Source: Lamellibrachia satsuma (taxonomy: Eukaryota; Annelida; Polychaeta; Sabellida; Siboglinidae). From it: DNA of 64,000 bases. Made by a program: the position numbers and the translations under genes. The DNA is taken from positions 6,360,001-6,424,000 of the forward strand of contig BSQZ01000001.1 of the NCBI GenBank assembly GCA_033239005.1. The letters are read 5' to 3'. Under the pieces are notes generated by a model. That model made no database searches. It worked only from the letters and a program-made list of their open reading frames with translations, and was not told the origin of the DNA. Shown here piece after piece: positions 11,401-22,892 of this stretch (the stretch's first letter is position 1; each line of letters begins with the position of its first letter).

Positions 11401-13290
11401 GCAGAAGATGCTATGGCCAAAAAAGTGCACAAAAACACAACAGGTCTGGTGAGGACCACTTCTTATCTCCCCAGTATCTTAAATATAGTTTATTATCATA
11501 CTTTAGTTTTGATGATACATCATGAAGATGAAAAATATAATCATATTTGAGAAAATGCCCATGAAAAAAAGTTTTTATTTTATTGGGTTGGCAGATCCAT
11601 GACCTTGACCTATCCTGTAACCATCTGTGGTCATTGGGGCACCTCTGACAATAATCGCACAATCTGTTTTCACCTTTGCCAGTCTTTTGTTGCCATTTGT
11701 GATTCATAGAAGTTGATGCTTGTCCATTCTCTGATGTTGTCATTCCAGTTCTTTTCCTGCCTGCCTCTCCTTCTTTTCCCTCTCACTGTGCCTTGCAGGA
11801 TGGTTTTTGCCAGGCCAGTAGATCTTGTGACGTGTCCATACCATCTTTGTTTGCATCTTCTGACTGTGGTCAAGATGTTTTCATGTTGTTTGATGTTTCG
11901 ACTGATTATCTTTCTTCTTCATTGGCGACATGGTCTGTATATAAGATGCGCAAGATGTTTCGGTAACTTCTCATCTCCAAAGCTTGTATTCTTTTTAATT
12001 CTGCTGTTAGGGCCCATGTCTCGGAAGCATACAGTAAGATCAATATGACAAGTGCATGCGTCAGTCTTATTTTATTTTTCAGGATGAAGTTGTTGTTTTT
12101 CCACATTGGTTTTAGTCTTGCCATTGCAGCTGAGGTTTGTGCAATTCAAGATATTTGAAGTTAGCAAGTTTCTAGTTCTTTCCCTTTGTGGAGTATCCGT
12201 TCTTGTATGCCATTTGAGTTGTTAGTCATGAGCTTTGTTTTCTCTGCATTAATTTCCATCCCATAGTATGAAGAGGTTTTGTCCAGGCGTTTCACTATGT
12301 TGGCCAGTTCTTATTCATCTCCTGCTATGGCGTCGATGTCATCAGCAAATTGCAGGTTTGTGATCGTTTTTCCTCCAATGCTGACTGTGCCTACATGGCC
12401 TTCAAGTGCATTTGTCATGATGCGTTCAAGGAATATATTGAAGAGTACTGTGGAAAGAGGACAAACTTGCCATACTCCGACTGTGGTTGAGAAGAACCGC
12501 GCTGCTGGCCTTTGTGTACAGTTATTCAATGACATGAATAAAGTTACAGCCAATGTTGTACTTTTTCATGGTTGCCCAGAGAGCTGAATGCCATACTCTA
12601 TCAAAAGCTTTCTTGAAATCGATGAAAGCATGATAAATGTCTTGTTGGTGTTATAGATATTTTTTGCACAAAATTCAAACATTGAAGATTTGCTTAGTTG
12701 TACTTCTTCCTGCCCGGAAGCCAGCTTATACCTCGGCGATTATGTTTTCTGCTAGTGGTTTTAGTCTGTTTAGAATTACTTTTAACATTACTTTACGTGG
12801 ATGACTTATAAGGCTGATGGTACTGCAGTTCTGGCACAGTTGCGGGTTACCCTTTTTTGGCAATGTTATTATAAGTGACATTGTGTCCGTGTGTCCATGT
12901 TGTGTGCCATTCTCCAAATTTCCAAACTTTGTTGCATATTATTGTGAGTGCATCTATCATGGTTTCTCTTCCAGCTTTTATTAACTCCAATTGGATGTTG
13001 TCAATTTCTGCTGTTTTCCCCATCTTTAGAGAGAGATTTGAGAGCTGCTTCTACTTCCTCTCCTAATAATGGAAAGTCAGCATCTTCGTTTGTCTGAGGG
13101 CAATTTAGAAAGTCTGGATCTCTGTTTGACTGGTGGTTGTAAAAGTCTGAGCCATATTGTGTCCATCTATTATTGATCTTCTTTTCTTCTGTGAGCATTT
13201 TCCCATCCTTGTCCTGTATGCTGCTGAGTTTTGGTAGTCTTTTCTTCGTGAGGTTCTTCTTGTTGATATTTTTTCTATTGGGCCAACACA
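11400..13290 (-). mobile_element. RTE-like non-LTR retrotransposon remnant
   Basis: Minus-strand frames follow the order of an endonuclease-RT polyprotein: an EEVEAALKSLSKDG segment, LPKKGNPQLCQNCSTISLISHPRKVMLK with NRLKP, a long RT part with LQFADDIDAIAG, then KIRLTHALVILILLYASETWALTAELKRIQALEMRS, RRCKQRWYGHVTRSTGLAKTILQGTVRGKRRRGRQ and a Cys-containing end. These are trademarks of an RTE-type family common in animals. Stops and frameshifts show it is dead. Confidence 0.65.
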
Positions 13291-13299
13291 GACATTACA

Positions 13300-15735
13300 G
13301 ATGCTGAATTAGGATTGACAGGATGATATGTAATGTTTAGGAGAGATTGAATAGAAAGAAGGGGAGGGGTAGTTATTTTATATGTTAAAGAATCTATTCA
13401 GGCTTATGAAATCAAATTAGAAAGCGAAGCAGATTACAATGAAGCTGTTTGGTGCAAAATAGTTTCAGGAAATTCAAAATTAACTATTGGATTAGTTTAC
13501 CGAAGTCCAAACATAAACGAAGATGATAACACAAAAATCAGGAAGTAAAAATAAAAAACGTATAGGAGAAACTTCCACAAAGGTAACTATAAAGATATGA
13601 GAAAATACTTAGCAAAGCTAGATTGGAATAACATGCTGATGAATAAGACTGCAATTGAATGTTGGAATATTATAAAATATGAAACTGAGAGTATAATCGA
13701 TAAATTTGTTCCCTTAAAAAACAAGGAAAATGGTCTAGAAAGAAACACTTGTCAAAAGAAGCTTTTAGAAAATAGTGTTTAAGCAAATTATGTGGAGGGT
13801 TTATAGGCATACCAGAAAGGATGAAGACTATGCAAATTACAAAGAGGCACTTAACCTAGTTACAACTGAAATTAGAAAATCTAAAAGAACCTTTGAAAAA
13901 AAATTGGCAGGTAATATAAAAAATTACAGCAAGAGTTTTTTTGTAAGGAGTAAACAGAAAGTTTGAGATAAGGTCGGACCACTGGAAAACAACAGGGGAA
14001 ACATAATTTCAGATGGGTTTCAAATGGCAGAGGTCCTGAATGAGTATTTCAGCTCAGTTTTTACCACAGAAGATATCAGCTCACTTCCAGTTCCATTTAC
14101 TAAATTTGAGGGCAATAAATCAGAACATTTAGGGCAGTTATTTGTAACTCCTGAAATGATAGCAAACAAAATTAAGAAGATGAAAGATAATAAATCACCT
14201 GGAGTTGATGGGATACCACCTAAACTGCTTAAGGAAATTGTTGAGCAAATTAGTACACCACTTGCAAAATTGTTTAACTTGTCACTAGAAGAGGAGTAGT
14301 TCCTTCAGAATTGAAAGAAGCAAACATTACGCCACTATTTAAGAAGGGATCGCGGAAGAAGCCAGAAAATTACAGACCAGTGAGTTTAACATCAGTTGTA
14401 TATAAATTACTTGAAACATTAATTAGAGACCACATGGTCGAATTCCTTGTAAAACATAAATTAATAAATACATCTCAACATGGGTTCCTAAAAGCAAGGA
14501 CATGTTTAACCAGTCTCTTATGTTTTTTTGAAGAAATTACAAAGTGGGTAGATGACGGTCACCAGTGGATGTTGTCTACTTAGATTTTCAGAAAGCTTTC
14601 AATAAAGTGCCAGATCAAAGACTGTTACTCAAACTAAAAGCCCATGGTATAGGTAATTATGTAATCAACTGGATAGAAAATTGGTTTACGCACAGAAGAA
14701 CTGGAAATCGGTTTTGAGTGGGGTACCACAGGGATCAGTATTAGGCCCTATACTGTAATTAATATATATATATAAATGATTTGGAAGATGACATATCTAG
14801 CAAAGTACTCAAATTTGCAGATGATACAAACGTATTCAGAAAGGTTACTAATGATACAGATAAACAAAGTTTACAAGATGATCTAAATAAATTAGTTAAA
14901 TGGTCAGAAAAAAAATGCAAATGTTATTCAATTTTGGGAAGTGTAAATGTACATACATAGGACATGGAAACATGGATGAAGAATATAAAATGGGGGAAGC
15001 TGTACTAGGTAGAACTACACAAGAAAAGGATTTAGGAGTAACATTTAGTGCTGACATGAAAGTTTCAGAGCAATGTGGGATTGCTGCTTTGAAAGGAAAT
15101 CAAATTCTAGGGCTAAGTAGGAGAACTATAATGTATAAGGAGAAACAGCTAATTGTAACCCTTTACAAAGCAATAGTTAGACCACATTTGGAATATTGTA
15201 TTCAAGCATGGACGCCGTATTGCAAAAAGGACATAGACAAGTTAGAAAGAATACAACAAAGAGCATCTAAAATGATTCCAGAATTGAGAGACCTTAGTTA
15301 CGAAAGTCGCTTATTACAATGTGGCTTGACAACAATAGAGACCAGGAGACTAAGAGGAGACCAAATAGGAGTGTTTAAAATAGTGAACGGTTATGAGGAT
15401 GTTGATAGGAATATGTTCTTCAAACTTAAAGAAGGCAGTAGAACCAGAGGACACAAAGCAGCATTAGTTAAGGAGCAGTGTAGGTTGGACATGAGAAAGT
15501 ACTCTTTCTCACAGAGGGTGATAAATGAATGGAACAAACTGCCAAATGATTGTATTAATGCTAGTAGTGTGAATATGTTTAAAAATAGAATTTACAGATA
15601 TTTTATAAGGGCGAGCTACACATAGATGATTGAAAATTGTTGGACTCTCGATAAGCCAATGGCTTCCTTGTCCACTTTCCATCTGGAACTTGTTGTTTGG
15701 GATGACAATCTTGTTAAATCTAAAATATTCTTGCT
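13300..15735 (+). mobile_element. CR1-like LINE, 5'-truncated, ORF2 C-terminal half
   Basis: It begins in the endonuclease C terminus (SKLTIGLVYRSPN), then linker, then RT: SPGVDGIPPKLLKE, FKKGSRKKPENYRPVSLTS, QHGFLKARTCLTSLL, a GVPQGSVLGP-type segment and FADDTNVF, then the intact 241-residue C-terminal frame 14900-15625 ([41 protein letters not shown]). The 3' end runs to gacaatcttgttaaatc. Frame breaks show it is inactive. It ends about 100 bp before the second Ig exon of gene 1. Confidence 0.75.
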
Positions 15736-15831
15736 AAATTAGAATTGAGTTTAATGACTGGGTGAGTGTATATTATGTATTTAAGCCTGTAATGATTTCA
15801 TCAACCAAATTGGCATTATCTTTGATTTCAG

Positions 15832-16167
15832 TAAGGCCAGAGAACCACACGTTCTTGCTTGGTGAAACTTCTTCCTCCAACTCATCCATCTGTGACACTG
15901 AAGTAACATCGAGTACGCTTGAAGAGAACTCAACATTGATCTGTTCTGTTGACTCAAAACCACCAGCCACCATCACATGGACAACTTTCCCAGATTTGAA
16001 CAAGTCACTGCAGAATGTGACAGTATGTAACCAACAGAGTGACAAGGTTGACCACTGCACCAATACTTTGACACTGCCGAAAGAGGATGTTCCATCAACT
16101 GGCAGTCTGGATATAACTTGTCATGTTCAAGTGATTGATGTTGCCTCAGATCGCTGCATCAAGTTGG
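15832..16167 (+). CDS. Gene 1 exon, second Ig domain (Cys-rich)
   Basis: A phase 1-1 exon of 336 bp encoding about 112 residues. The Ig signature is LICSVDSKP (B strand), ITW (C strand Trp) and DITCHV (F strand Cys). Four further Cys (SICD, TVCN, HCTN, RCIK) are shared with the paralogous exon at 58962 and suggest two extra disulfides. Several sequons (NHT, NSS, NST, NKS, NVT) imply heavy N-glycosylation. The acceptor is tttgatttcag ending at 15831 and the donor gtaggt starts at 16168. The frame joins the V exon as N-V-R-P. A CR1-like LINE 3' end lies about 100 bp upstream and an inverted-repeat transposon starts 145 bp downstream, so the exon sits between two insertions. Confidence 0.85.
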
Positions 16168-16311
16168 GTAGGTCTTGTTTACAAACACTTGGAATTCTGT
16201 AAAACATTTTTTATGAAGCTTAATGGAATATTTTAACACTGTCATTGTGGGCACATTCTTAATTTTCAATATATCAAGAAAATTATGTTACCTTAACTAC
16301 CAGGTACTGTA

Positions 16312-17533
16312 GGGGAGACCAGGGCATTGGATTGTTTGGTCACTTGCACTTTTAATTCCAAGATGTGGCATCACTTAGTGTCCTCTACATACATAGTGAC
16401 ATATATGATTCACAGGTTTCCTCTGATTTATGCATAAGTGCATTTCAGACACACACACACACAAGTCATTTCATGTGGTAAATTTATTTATATCCGTAAA
16501 ACTCCTTGTTATGCTGTTACTCAAAAAAGAGGAATTAATTGGGATGACATCTATGGCAGATAATACAGATAGATGGGCAAGCTGGAGTCACACAACACAT
16601 GTTTTTGAATAGCGAATGCCTGCATGGGGTACCTTGAGCATGGTGCCTTGCCAATGTGGAGCTCTGTGCACCAAATAGATATGGAAAATAAAAAAGCTGC
16701 CACTGTTGCTAGAAACATTCCACTATCTACTTTATGGTGATGTGTCAAGAAAATGAATGATGGATCTCTTGTAACATTCGAGGCAAACTTTCCCCATGGT
16801 CAAGTCGTAAGCAACAATGAGGAAACTGCTAAATACCCCACCCAGTGGTGCCAAGTCTACCGCTTTTGTGGTGGAACTACTGCCTTTTCTACTACCAGAA
16901 TCTACCCATCTAAAATTTCTGATCTAAAATCTACCACTGTACATACCCTTCTCTGAAAGATTAATTGTTAATTTTTAAATGTTAATTTAAAAGTGATGCG
17001 AACTCATTGTTTTGCAAATGCTTACTCCTAACACGGAGTGATCCATCTAAGTTACAAATCATAAAAACAATGAAATTAAATTGGTGGATGTATTACTTTT
17101 ACATCTGCCATTGTTAGTGGGGAACTGTTACACCATATTGCAATAGGAAACAAAAATAGTCTAGTAATTTAAATAAATTGGGGGAGGTCATTTCCCCATA
17201 GGGTAGGTCACTTTCACATAGAGGAAAGTCTGCGGTAAAGTAACTCATGGGTCAATATACTATGTGGTGTTTTGACTCATGGGTAGCTTTACCCCCAGGT
17301 CACAATACCATATGTTACCGGGACACCATGAAAATTTTTTCACAACTTATTACACATATATGTTGACTATAGGAAAATCTTCAACCAGTACATGTATAAT
17401 TTATTGACCTATTGTAGGGGGTAGGCAAGCCATCATATTCCTGATAAGGTGACAGTCTCACTGACAAAAGACTTGTAGTTACCGTAGTTAACAGCTTCTG
17501 AAAGTAAAGTTCCCATGCTACCCCAGTCTCCCC
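16312..17533. mobile_element. TA-flanked terminal-inverted-repeat element, non-autonomous
   Basis: The left end ggggagaccagggca and the complement of the right end ggggagactggggta match with three changes, and TA dinucleotides (16310-16311 and 17534-17535) border both ends. A TA target and about 15-bp inverted ends fit the Tc1/mariner group, though other groups also use TA. No transposase frame was recognised inside. It starts 145 bp after the second Ig exon. Confidence 0.5.
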
Positions 17534-17535
17534 TA

Positions 17536-18173
17536 TTGTACACATTTTCAATATCTGAAGGCATAAAAAGAACTTTTTCACATTGTGTGTAAGTTGAATT
17601 GATGCTTGATTTTGCATTATGAAGCAATGTTAATCTTAAAGCTTGATTGATTTAGCCCAACATTAATCAGGTCTGTTGATGTTGAAATCTGTAGTAAGTG
17701 AATAGTAATATGTTCAGTCAGTTTAATAAAAGAGTGTGTATGTGTCTGTTAAAATCATTGAAAGAATTGACTTTGATCATTAGATAGCTTAGATAAGTCT
17801 GAAAAGCCTTGTGTCATAGTATATAGAGAACATGTGAAATCACATGTTTCTACTGCAACTGACAAACTTTGAAATGTACAGTCCCAGAGTATTATTGTGG
17901 TTTTATTTATTTGCTAATTTGCATCAATGTTGTCAGTTAAGACTAAACACTGAAACATTTAAGTTAGCTTGGACATTTGCTGGAGGTGTTATTGTGCAGA
18001 CAATACGTAAAAATGCAGTTGTTTCAAACTTTCTCAGCAATATTTTATGGAACCAGTTGGTCACCTACAACAAGGCAATATTTATGGTTGTGATCTTTTG
18101 AATTGTCAGTCCTGTCTGTTATGTCTGTTGTCAATGAACTATAAAGTTATTTAGTTTATTTTTATTATTACAG
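17536..18173. other. Intron, no recognised feature
   Basis: Intron sequence between the TIR element and stalk exon 1; nothing supported. Confidence 0.45.
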
Positions 18174-18260
18174 TCCCAGTATGGACAACCACCGAAACAG
18201 TTCATACGACTACAGCAGAGATCACCAGCACAGCTTCATCATCTGCTGCAATTACATCAG
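18174..18260 (+). CDS. Gene 1 exon, Thr-rich stalk part 1
   Basis: A phase 1-1 exon of 87 bp (29 codons), too short to stand out as an open frame. It follows a good acceptor (tttattattacag) and ends at a gtattt donor. The product begins VPVWTTTETV and is rich in Thr, Ser and Ala, as expected for an O-glycosylated stalk between the Ig domains and SEA. It is supported by position, phase and composition rather than by a domain match. Its symmetric phase would allow skipping without a frameshift. Confidence 0.7.
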
Positions 18261-18424
18261 GTATTTTGCATCTAGAGAAACACATTACTTTTCCCCATTG
18301 ATTTAGAATCATGTGTGCATGCCTGTCTTTAGTAGAGTATTCATTATATAATTAATAAGCTACAGTTTGTAAGCTGTTTTATTGATACTGAATGATAATA
18401 ACAAATTATTTACATATTGTGTAA

Positions 18425-18500
18425 ATGCTAGCAGCATGAATATGTTTTAAAACAAAAGTTACAAATATCTCAGAAGGGCGGGTTACACATAGAAGAATAA
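18425..18500 (+). mobile_element. CR1-like LINE 3' fragment (short)
   Basis: Contains gctagcagcatgaatatgtt followed by ctcagaagggcgggttacac as in the other copies of the family; under 100 bp. Confidence 0.5.
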
Positions 18501-18884
18501 TCATTGAACACTATCTTGTTAAACAATGAGACAGTTAAGTTATTTTGCTTGACATTGTCACAGACAAATTTAATTGTGTATAATTAATACTTCTTCAAAA
18601 TTAATTACAGGAGTCCCACTCTTCTGGCCTTATGAGAATTGTGGCATATTGTGAGAATGAGATTATCATTTGCTGCATACCATGGTTGCTTCTGGTGTGA
18701 GTTGCCTTATAACAGGGTGACCACTGTATATGTAGAATACGTTATTTAGGGTGCATCATTTACCTTCAAGGAGCAGTTTATTCTTCTTTGGTTTTGAGAT
18801 ACATTGTACATATATGTCTTAATTAAAATTATTCATAATCAATAATGTTTCTTTCAATTTTGTGTATCTCAAATGTATTTTTTA

Positions 18885-18965
18885 CTCTCAATTAACAAAT
18901 GGCTTCCTTTTCCACTTGCCATCTGGGTGTTTTACGTTGGATGGCAATATTGTTAAATCTTATTA
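18885..18965 (+). mobile_element. CR1-like LINE 3' tail fragment
   Basis: Contains caaatggcttccttttccac and ggatggcaatattgttaaatc, the diagnostic tail of the family. Confidence 0.55.
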
Positions 18966-20253
18966 AATTTATTGGGAATTATATATATGGTAGCTGTCCC
19001 AGTCAGCTTAGGTAGAGAGAGTAGATTCATCAGGAAAGTAACACATTGATATAAACAAATAACACTAAATTTAGATAAACAATTATTACATTTATATTTT
19101 TGTTATTGAATGATGTTGTTATTTCTTTAATTTGCACTGGCAATAATTTTTTAGGTTTGGCAGGATAACATGTGGCGAGCCAATGGACATGTTCTCATTA
19201 GGTTCAGTGTGGGTATTATTAACACACAGTAGAAAAAATAGTATTGCTACAACCCCACATCAACGTCTGCTAACTGTTGGGCGAGTAGGGTTATTCTGAG
19301 AGGAACCATGTACGTTCTTAGGTGTTACTTGACTGTCTCATGGCTGGAGTTCTTCTGATGTTTTGATGCCCGTAACTATTTTATACTTCCACTATCACCA
19401 ATCGCAGCCATCGTCTCACAATGGATTAATCAATCATGTTGGTGCATACAACAGCCCATAGACCACAGAAAGGCTTGGATGCTTATACAAATTACAAGTT
19501 AACTTGTGAATAGCTATGCAATGTTTGTACTAAAACACCCTAGTATCAACCATTCAAATCACATGGTATCCCATACAAAATTTATGTCATAGGAATCGCT
19601 ATAATACATACAGTGGTATACATCAAAATGCATGTGTTACCAGATTTATAACAGAAAACCACTTTAAACATTCCTTTAGCTCCCTCTATTATTCAAAGGT
19701 GTGAAAGTAAAGATGTTTACCTGGCCCTATGCTGTCATCAGTGCAAAACAACAACCTCGACTGTATCTGAAATTATTCGTTTTTCACCATAATTAGGTTC
19801 TAAAACAATGATAAACAATATCACTTGACAACTAGTTTTCCAACGATACCAAACATGATAACATTTCATTGATATGTTAATCAGTTGGAAACAAATAAAT
19901 ATCCGATCTCTAGATTAGCAATCGGTCTCTACTCGGCACCACTAGCATGACTCTTACTCACAAAATTTTTTTTACTAAAGTAAACAAGCTAATTATAAAC
20001 AACCTCACACAATCTCCGATCTGTGATAAAGATTTCACACACAAAAAAGCAGTATTAAAATAGCATTCGTATTTATGGCAAAGGTCAGCCTACTTATTTT
20101 CAATTAAAAATGTTTGAAAATAATTTTTCTCAATTAGAAGTAAGCTGTTGTATTAGCTGTAAAATATTATTGTTACAGCATTACACTCATGATGTACAAA
20201 TTATCAGTAATTGTTGCTCACTCAACACCAACCAATGGTTTGTTTTTGTCTAG
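18966..20253. other. Intron, no recognised feature
   Basis: No gene or repeat identified between the LINE tail and the repeat-stalk exon. Confidence 0.45.
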
Positions 20254-20466
20254 AACCATCAACAACCAGTGAACAACCAACAACAACCAGTGAACAACCA
20301 ACAACAACCAGTGAACAAACATCAACAACCAGTGAACAACCAACAACAACCAGGGAACAACCAACAACAACCAGTGAACAACCATCAAGAACCAGTGAAC
20401 AAACAACGGCAACTACTACCAAACTTAAAGTCACCATTGCCATGTTGTCACCAACAACTTCTACAG
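20254..20466 (+). CDS. Gene 1 exon, mucin-like TTSEQP repeat stalk
   Basis: A phase 1-1 exon of 213 bp (71 codons). The core is a 21-bp minisatellite encoding about eight copies of a 7-residue unit of the form EQPTTTS, with variants EQTSTTS, EQPTTTR and EQPSRTS. The exon ends with a non-repetitive segment finishing SPTTSTG. Thr/Ser density predicts dense O-glycosylation and an extended stalk. The acceptor is gtctag (20253) and the donor gtactt (20467). The last part and the start of the following intron resemble exon 22812-22892, indicating local exon duplication. Repeat number could vary between alleles. The opposite strand is open only because of the repeat. Confidence 0.82.
20260..20408 (+). 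repeat. 21-bp coding minisatellite
   Basis: About seven to eight imperfect tandem copies of a 21-bp unit (pattern gaacaaccaacaacaaccagt and variants) lie entirely inside a coding exon and keep frame, since 21 is a multiple of three. They encode the Thr-rich heptapeptide of the stalk. Confidence 0.9.
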
Positions 20467-20854
20467 GTACTTGTCAAGTCTCACCATTTCATTAGATTGG
20501 TCATATCTTCTGTCTATCCTCCTTGACAAATGCAATTGTTATGTTTACCAAATAGGTAGCCTGTCCACTACAAACAGCTATGTTGATCATATGTTGATCA
20601 TGCATAACTCAATTCATAACGAAATAACCTCTGACATATATATATATATATATATAACACTAATATAATGTTGACATTGCGAGCAGTTGCCAATGGTAAT
20701 ACAACACAATTTTGTATTTTAAATAAGAGAGTCTACCCAATGACACATCCACAACAATGGCAAGAATGCAAATATTTAACAAATGATTTTGTCAGCAGAG
20801 AATACATCTTACCAGTAATAAGACGTTTGGATCATTTCTTGATTTCTTAATAAG

Positions 20855-21775
20855 ATAAGATTTAACAAGATTGCCATCCAAGGCAAAGGCTCAGGTGGCA
20901 AGTGGACAAGGAAGCCATTGGCTTACTGAGAGTCCAAACATTTTTAATATATGTGTAATCTGCCCTCCTGAGATATGTGTCAACCTTGTTTTTAAACATA
21001 TTCACGCTGCTAGCAGTTAAACAATCTGTAGATAATTTGTTCCATTCATTGATTGTCCTCTGTGAGAACGAGTACTTCCTGATATCCAATCTACACTGAT
21101 CCTTTACTAATGTTACCTCGTGTCCTCTAGTTCTATTATCCTTCTTGCATGAGAAAAAAATATTTCTACCAATATTTTTAATATCTTAAAAACATCAATT
21201 TGATCTCCTATTAACCACCTTGTCTCTAGGGTTGTTAAGCCACTTTCTTTCAGTCATTCTTCATAACTAAGGTCTCAGTTCTTGAATCGTTTTAGTTGCT
21301 CTCTTCTGTATTCTTTCAAGCATATTTATATCCTTCTTACAATATGGTATCCAAGCTATACCGTACTCTAAGTGAGGCCTAACTATTGCTTTTAGCTTTT
21401 ATCCTATGTTTTATTTCTCCTAATCAACCCAATAATTGGTTACCCTTTGAAGCTGCAATACCACATTGCTCTGAAACTTTCATATCAGCACTTATTTTTA
21501 CTCCTAAGTCCATTTTTACAGTAGTACCTAGAACAGTATCTCCCATATTATAGTTTACATCTAAGTTCCCATGTCCTGTATGTAGGCATTTACATTTCCC
21601 AAAATTGAACATCTGTCATTTCTCAGACCATTTAACTAATTTGTCTAGATCGTTTTGTAAATGTTGTTTATTATCATCAGTGTTAATTCTTCTAAACACT
21701 TTTGTGTCATCTGCAAATTTCAGCACATTGCTTGTTTTTTGTCGACCAAGTCATTGATAATTATATGAAGACAAT
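20855..21775 (-). mobile_element. CR1-like LINE 3' fragment
   Basis: Minus strand; reads back from the 3' end through KVDTYLRRADYT, SFSQRTINEWNKL and FNFGKCKCLHTGHGNLD to the RT FADDT region (about 21715). Parallel to 14900-15735; frames are broken. Confidence 0.72.
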
Positions 21776-21799
21776 GTCAGGTGGTAATTTGACCTGGGG

Positions 21800-22270
21800 C
21801 AGATATATCGTGTATGTGTATCTTTTGTATCTAAATACATTTTTCGAAGTTTCTATATCTGTATCTAGATACTTTTGTTCAAAATGAAAAGTATCTGTAT
21901 CTAGATACATTGGCAATGTATCTGAATTTTCAGATACATTTCAGATACAATGTATATCACAAAGTTTGCAGGAAATATTCCATTGGTGAATTGCAATTAG
22001 ATAGAGAAGTCAGTAATTACTCACAGTCTGGAGTAGTTCAAGAATGTTGAAGAAGGAATATTGCTTCATTGCTGATTATATAATTAGTAATTATATTTGT
22101 TTCATGTTTTTAAAAGCAATTAGCAAAGCCATTTGGATGAAAAGGTATTTGCATCTAGATACATTTGAATGTATCTGTGTCTAGATACATTTAACATTCA
22201 TGTATCTGTGACATTTCCAATGTATCTGTATCTTATATAGATACATTGGTGATGTATCTGGACTGATGAT
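21800..22270. repeat. GTATCTAGATAC-type subterminal repeats
   Basis: Two clusters (21810-21955 and 22145-22260) of palindromic words such as gtatctagatac and gtatctgtatc, separated by about 190 bp of ordinary sequence, with ccagagatgggca just after. This is the look of a non-autonomous hAT-type element; exact termini were not resolved. Confidence 0.45.
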
Positions 22271-22811
22271 TGATGCCAGAGATGGGCATATCCGTTATTC
22301 TCTATTTCTGTGACAAAATTTTTGTAAGTTAACATTGTAAAAAGTATTGTCTTTTGTTCGAGTTTTTAAACTATTTCTGACACCAAATATTACCCAAACA
22401 ATTGTTTGTTTGTGTGCAAAATTCTGGAAGTTATTTTTTGTGTAGGATACATGGAGACAGGTCCAAATACTTTGACAAGCTGTAACCTTTGGATTTTTTA
22501 TTTTTATTCATTTACGTGTGGATGGGATCATTAGTCTTCCATGTAAAAACTGATCAGTGCTATTTATTTAGTGTTTCTGAACAGGAGGGCAAGATAACAA
22601 AAACATTTGTTGATATAGTATTTTATTCAGTTTGTGACACCGTTATCTAGCTGTGTAAAAGGATCTGTTTTTGCGTTGTATAGTAGAACTCGGCCCTGGT
22701 GATCACATTCAGATTGACCAATCAACTGTGTTCGGGCATGTTTATTTTATACTCTTTTCATGTACATTTCATGTGTCCTTGAAATATGCAACTTATTTTC
22801 TTTTTCTCTAG

Positions 22812-22892
22812 AAGCAGCAACAACTAGTGAACAACCAATGATAACCAAAGTTCAAAGCACAGCTGCTACATTGTCACCTACAACTTCTTCAG
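22812..22892 (+). CDS. Gene 1 exon, Thr-rich stalk part 3
   Basis: A phase 1-1 exon of 81 bp (27 codons), acceptor tttctctag and donor gtactt. It carries a single TTSEQP unit followed by a tail ending LSPTTSSG, parallel to the end of the previous stalk exon (MLSPTTSTG). Similarity continues across the donor into the intron (gtacttgtca...tcaccatttc in both), so this exon looks like a shortened duplicate of the larger repeat exon. Its last base completes a Gly codon with the SEA exon. Confidence 0.75.

Noticed and set aside
18606..18660. Possible extra stalk exon after ttaattacag
   Set aside because: The sequence that follows is not Thr/Ser-rich and gives no phase-1 donor in frame.
20218..20443. 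Minus-strand frames rich in Val, Leu and Trp
   Set aside because: Antisense of the 21-bp coding minisatellite; the plus strand has splice sites and fits the gene.
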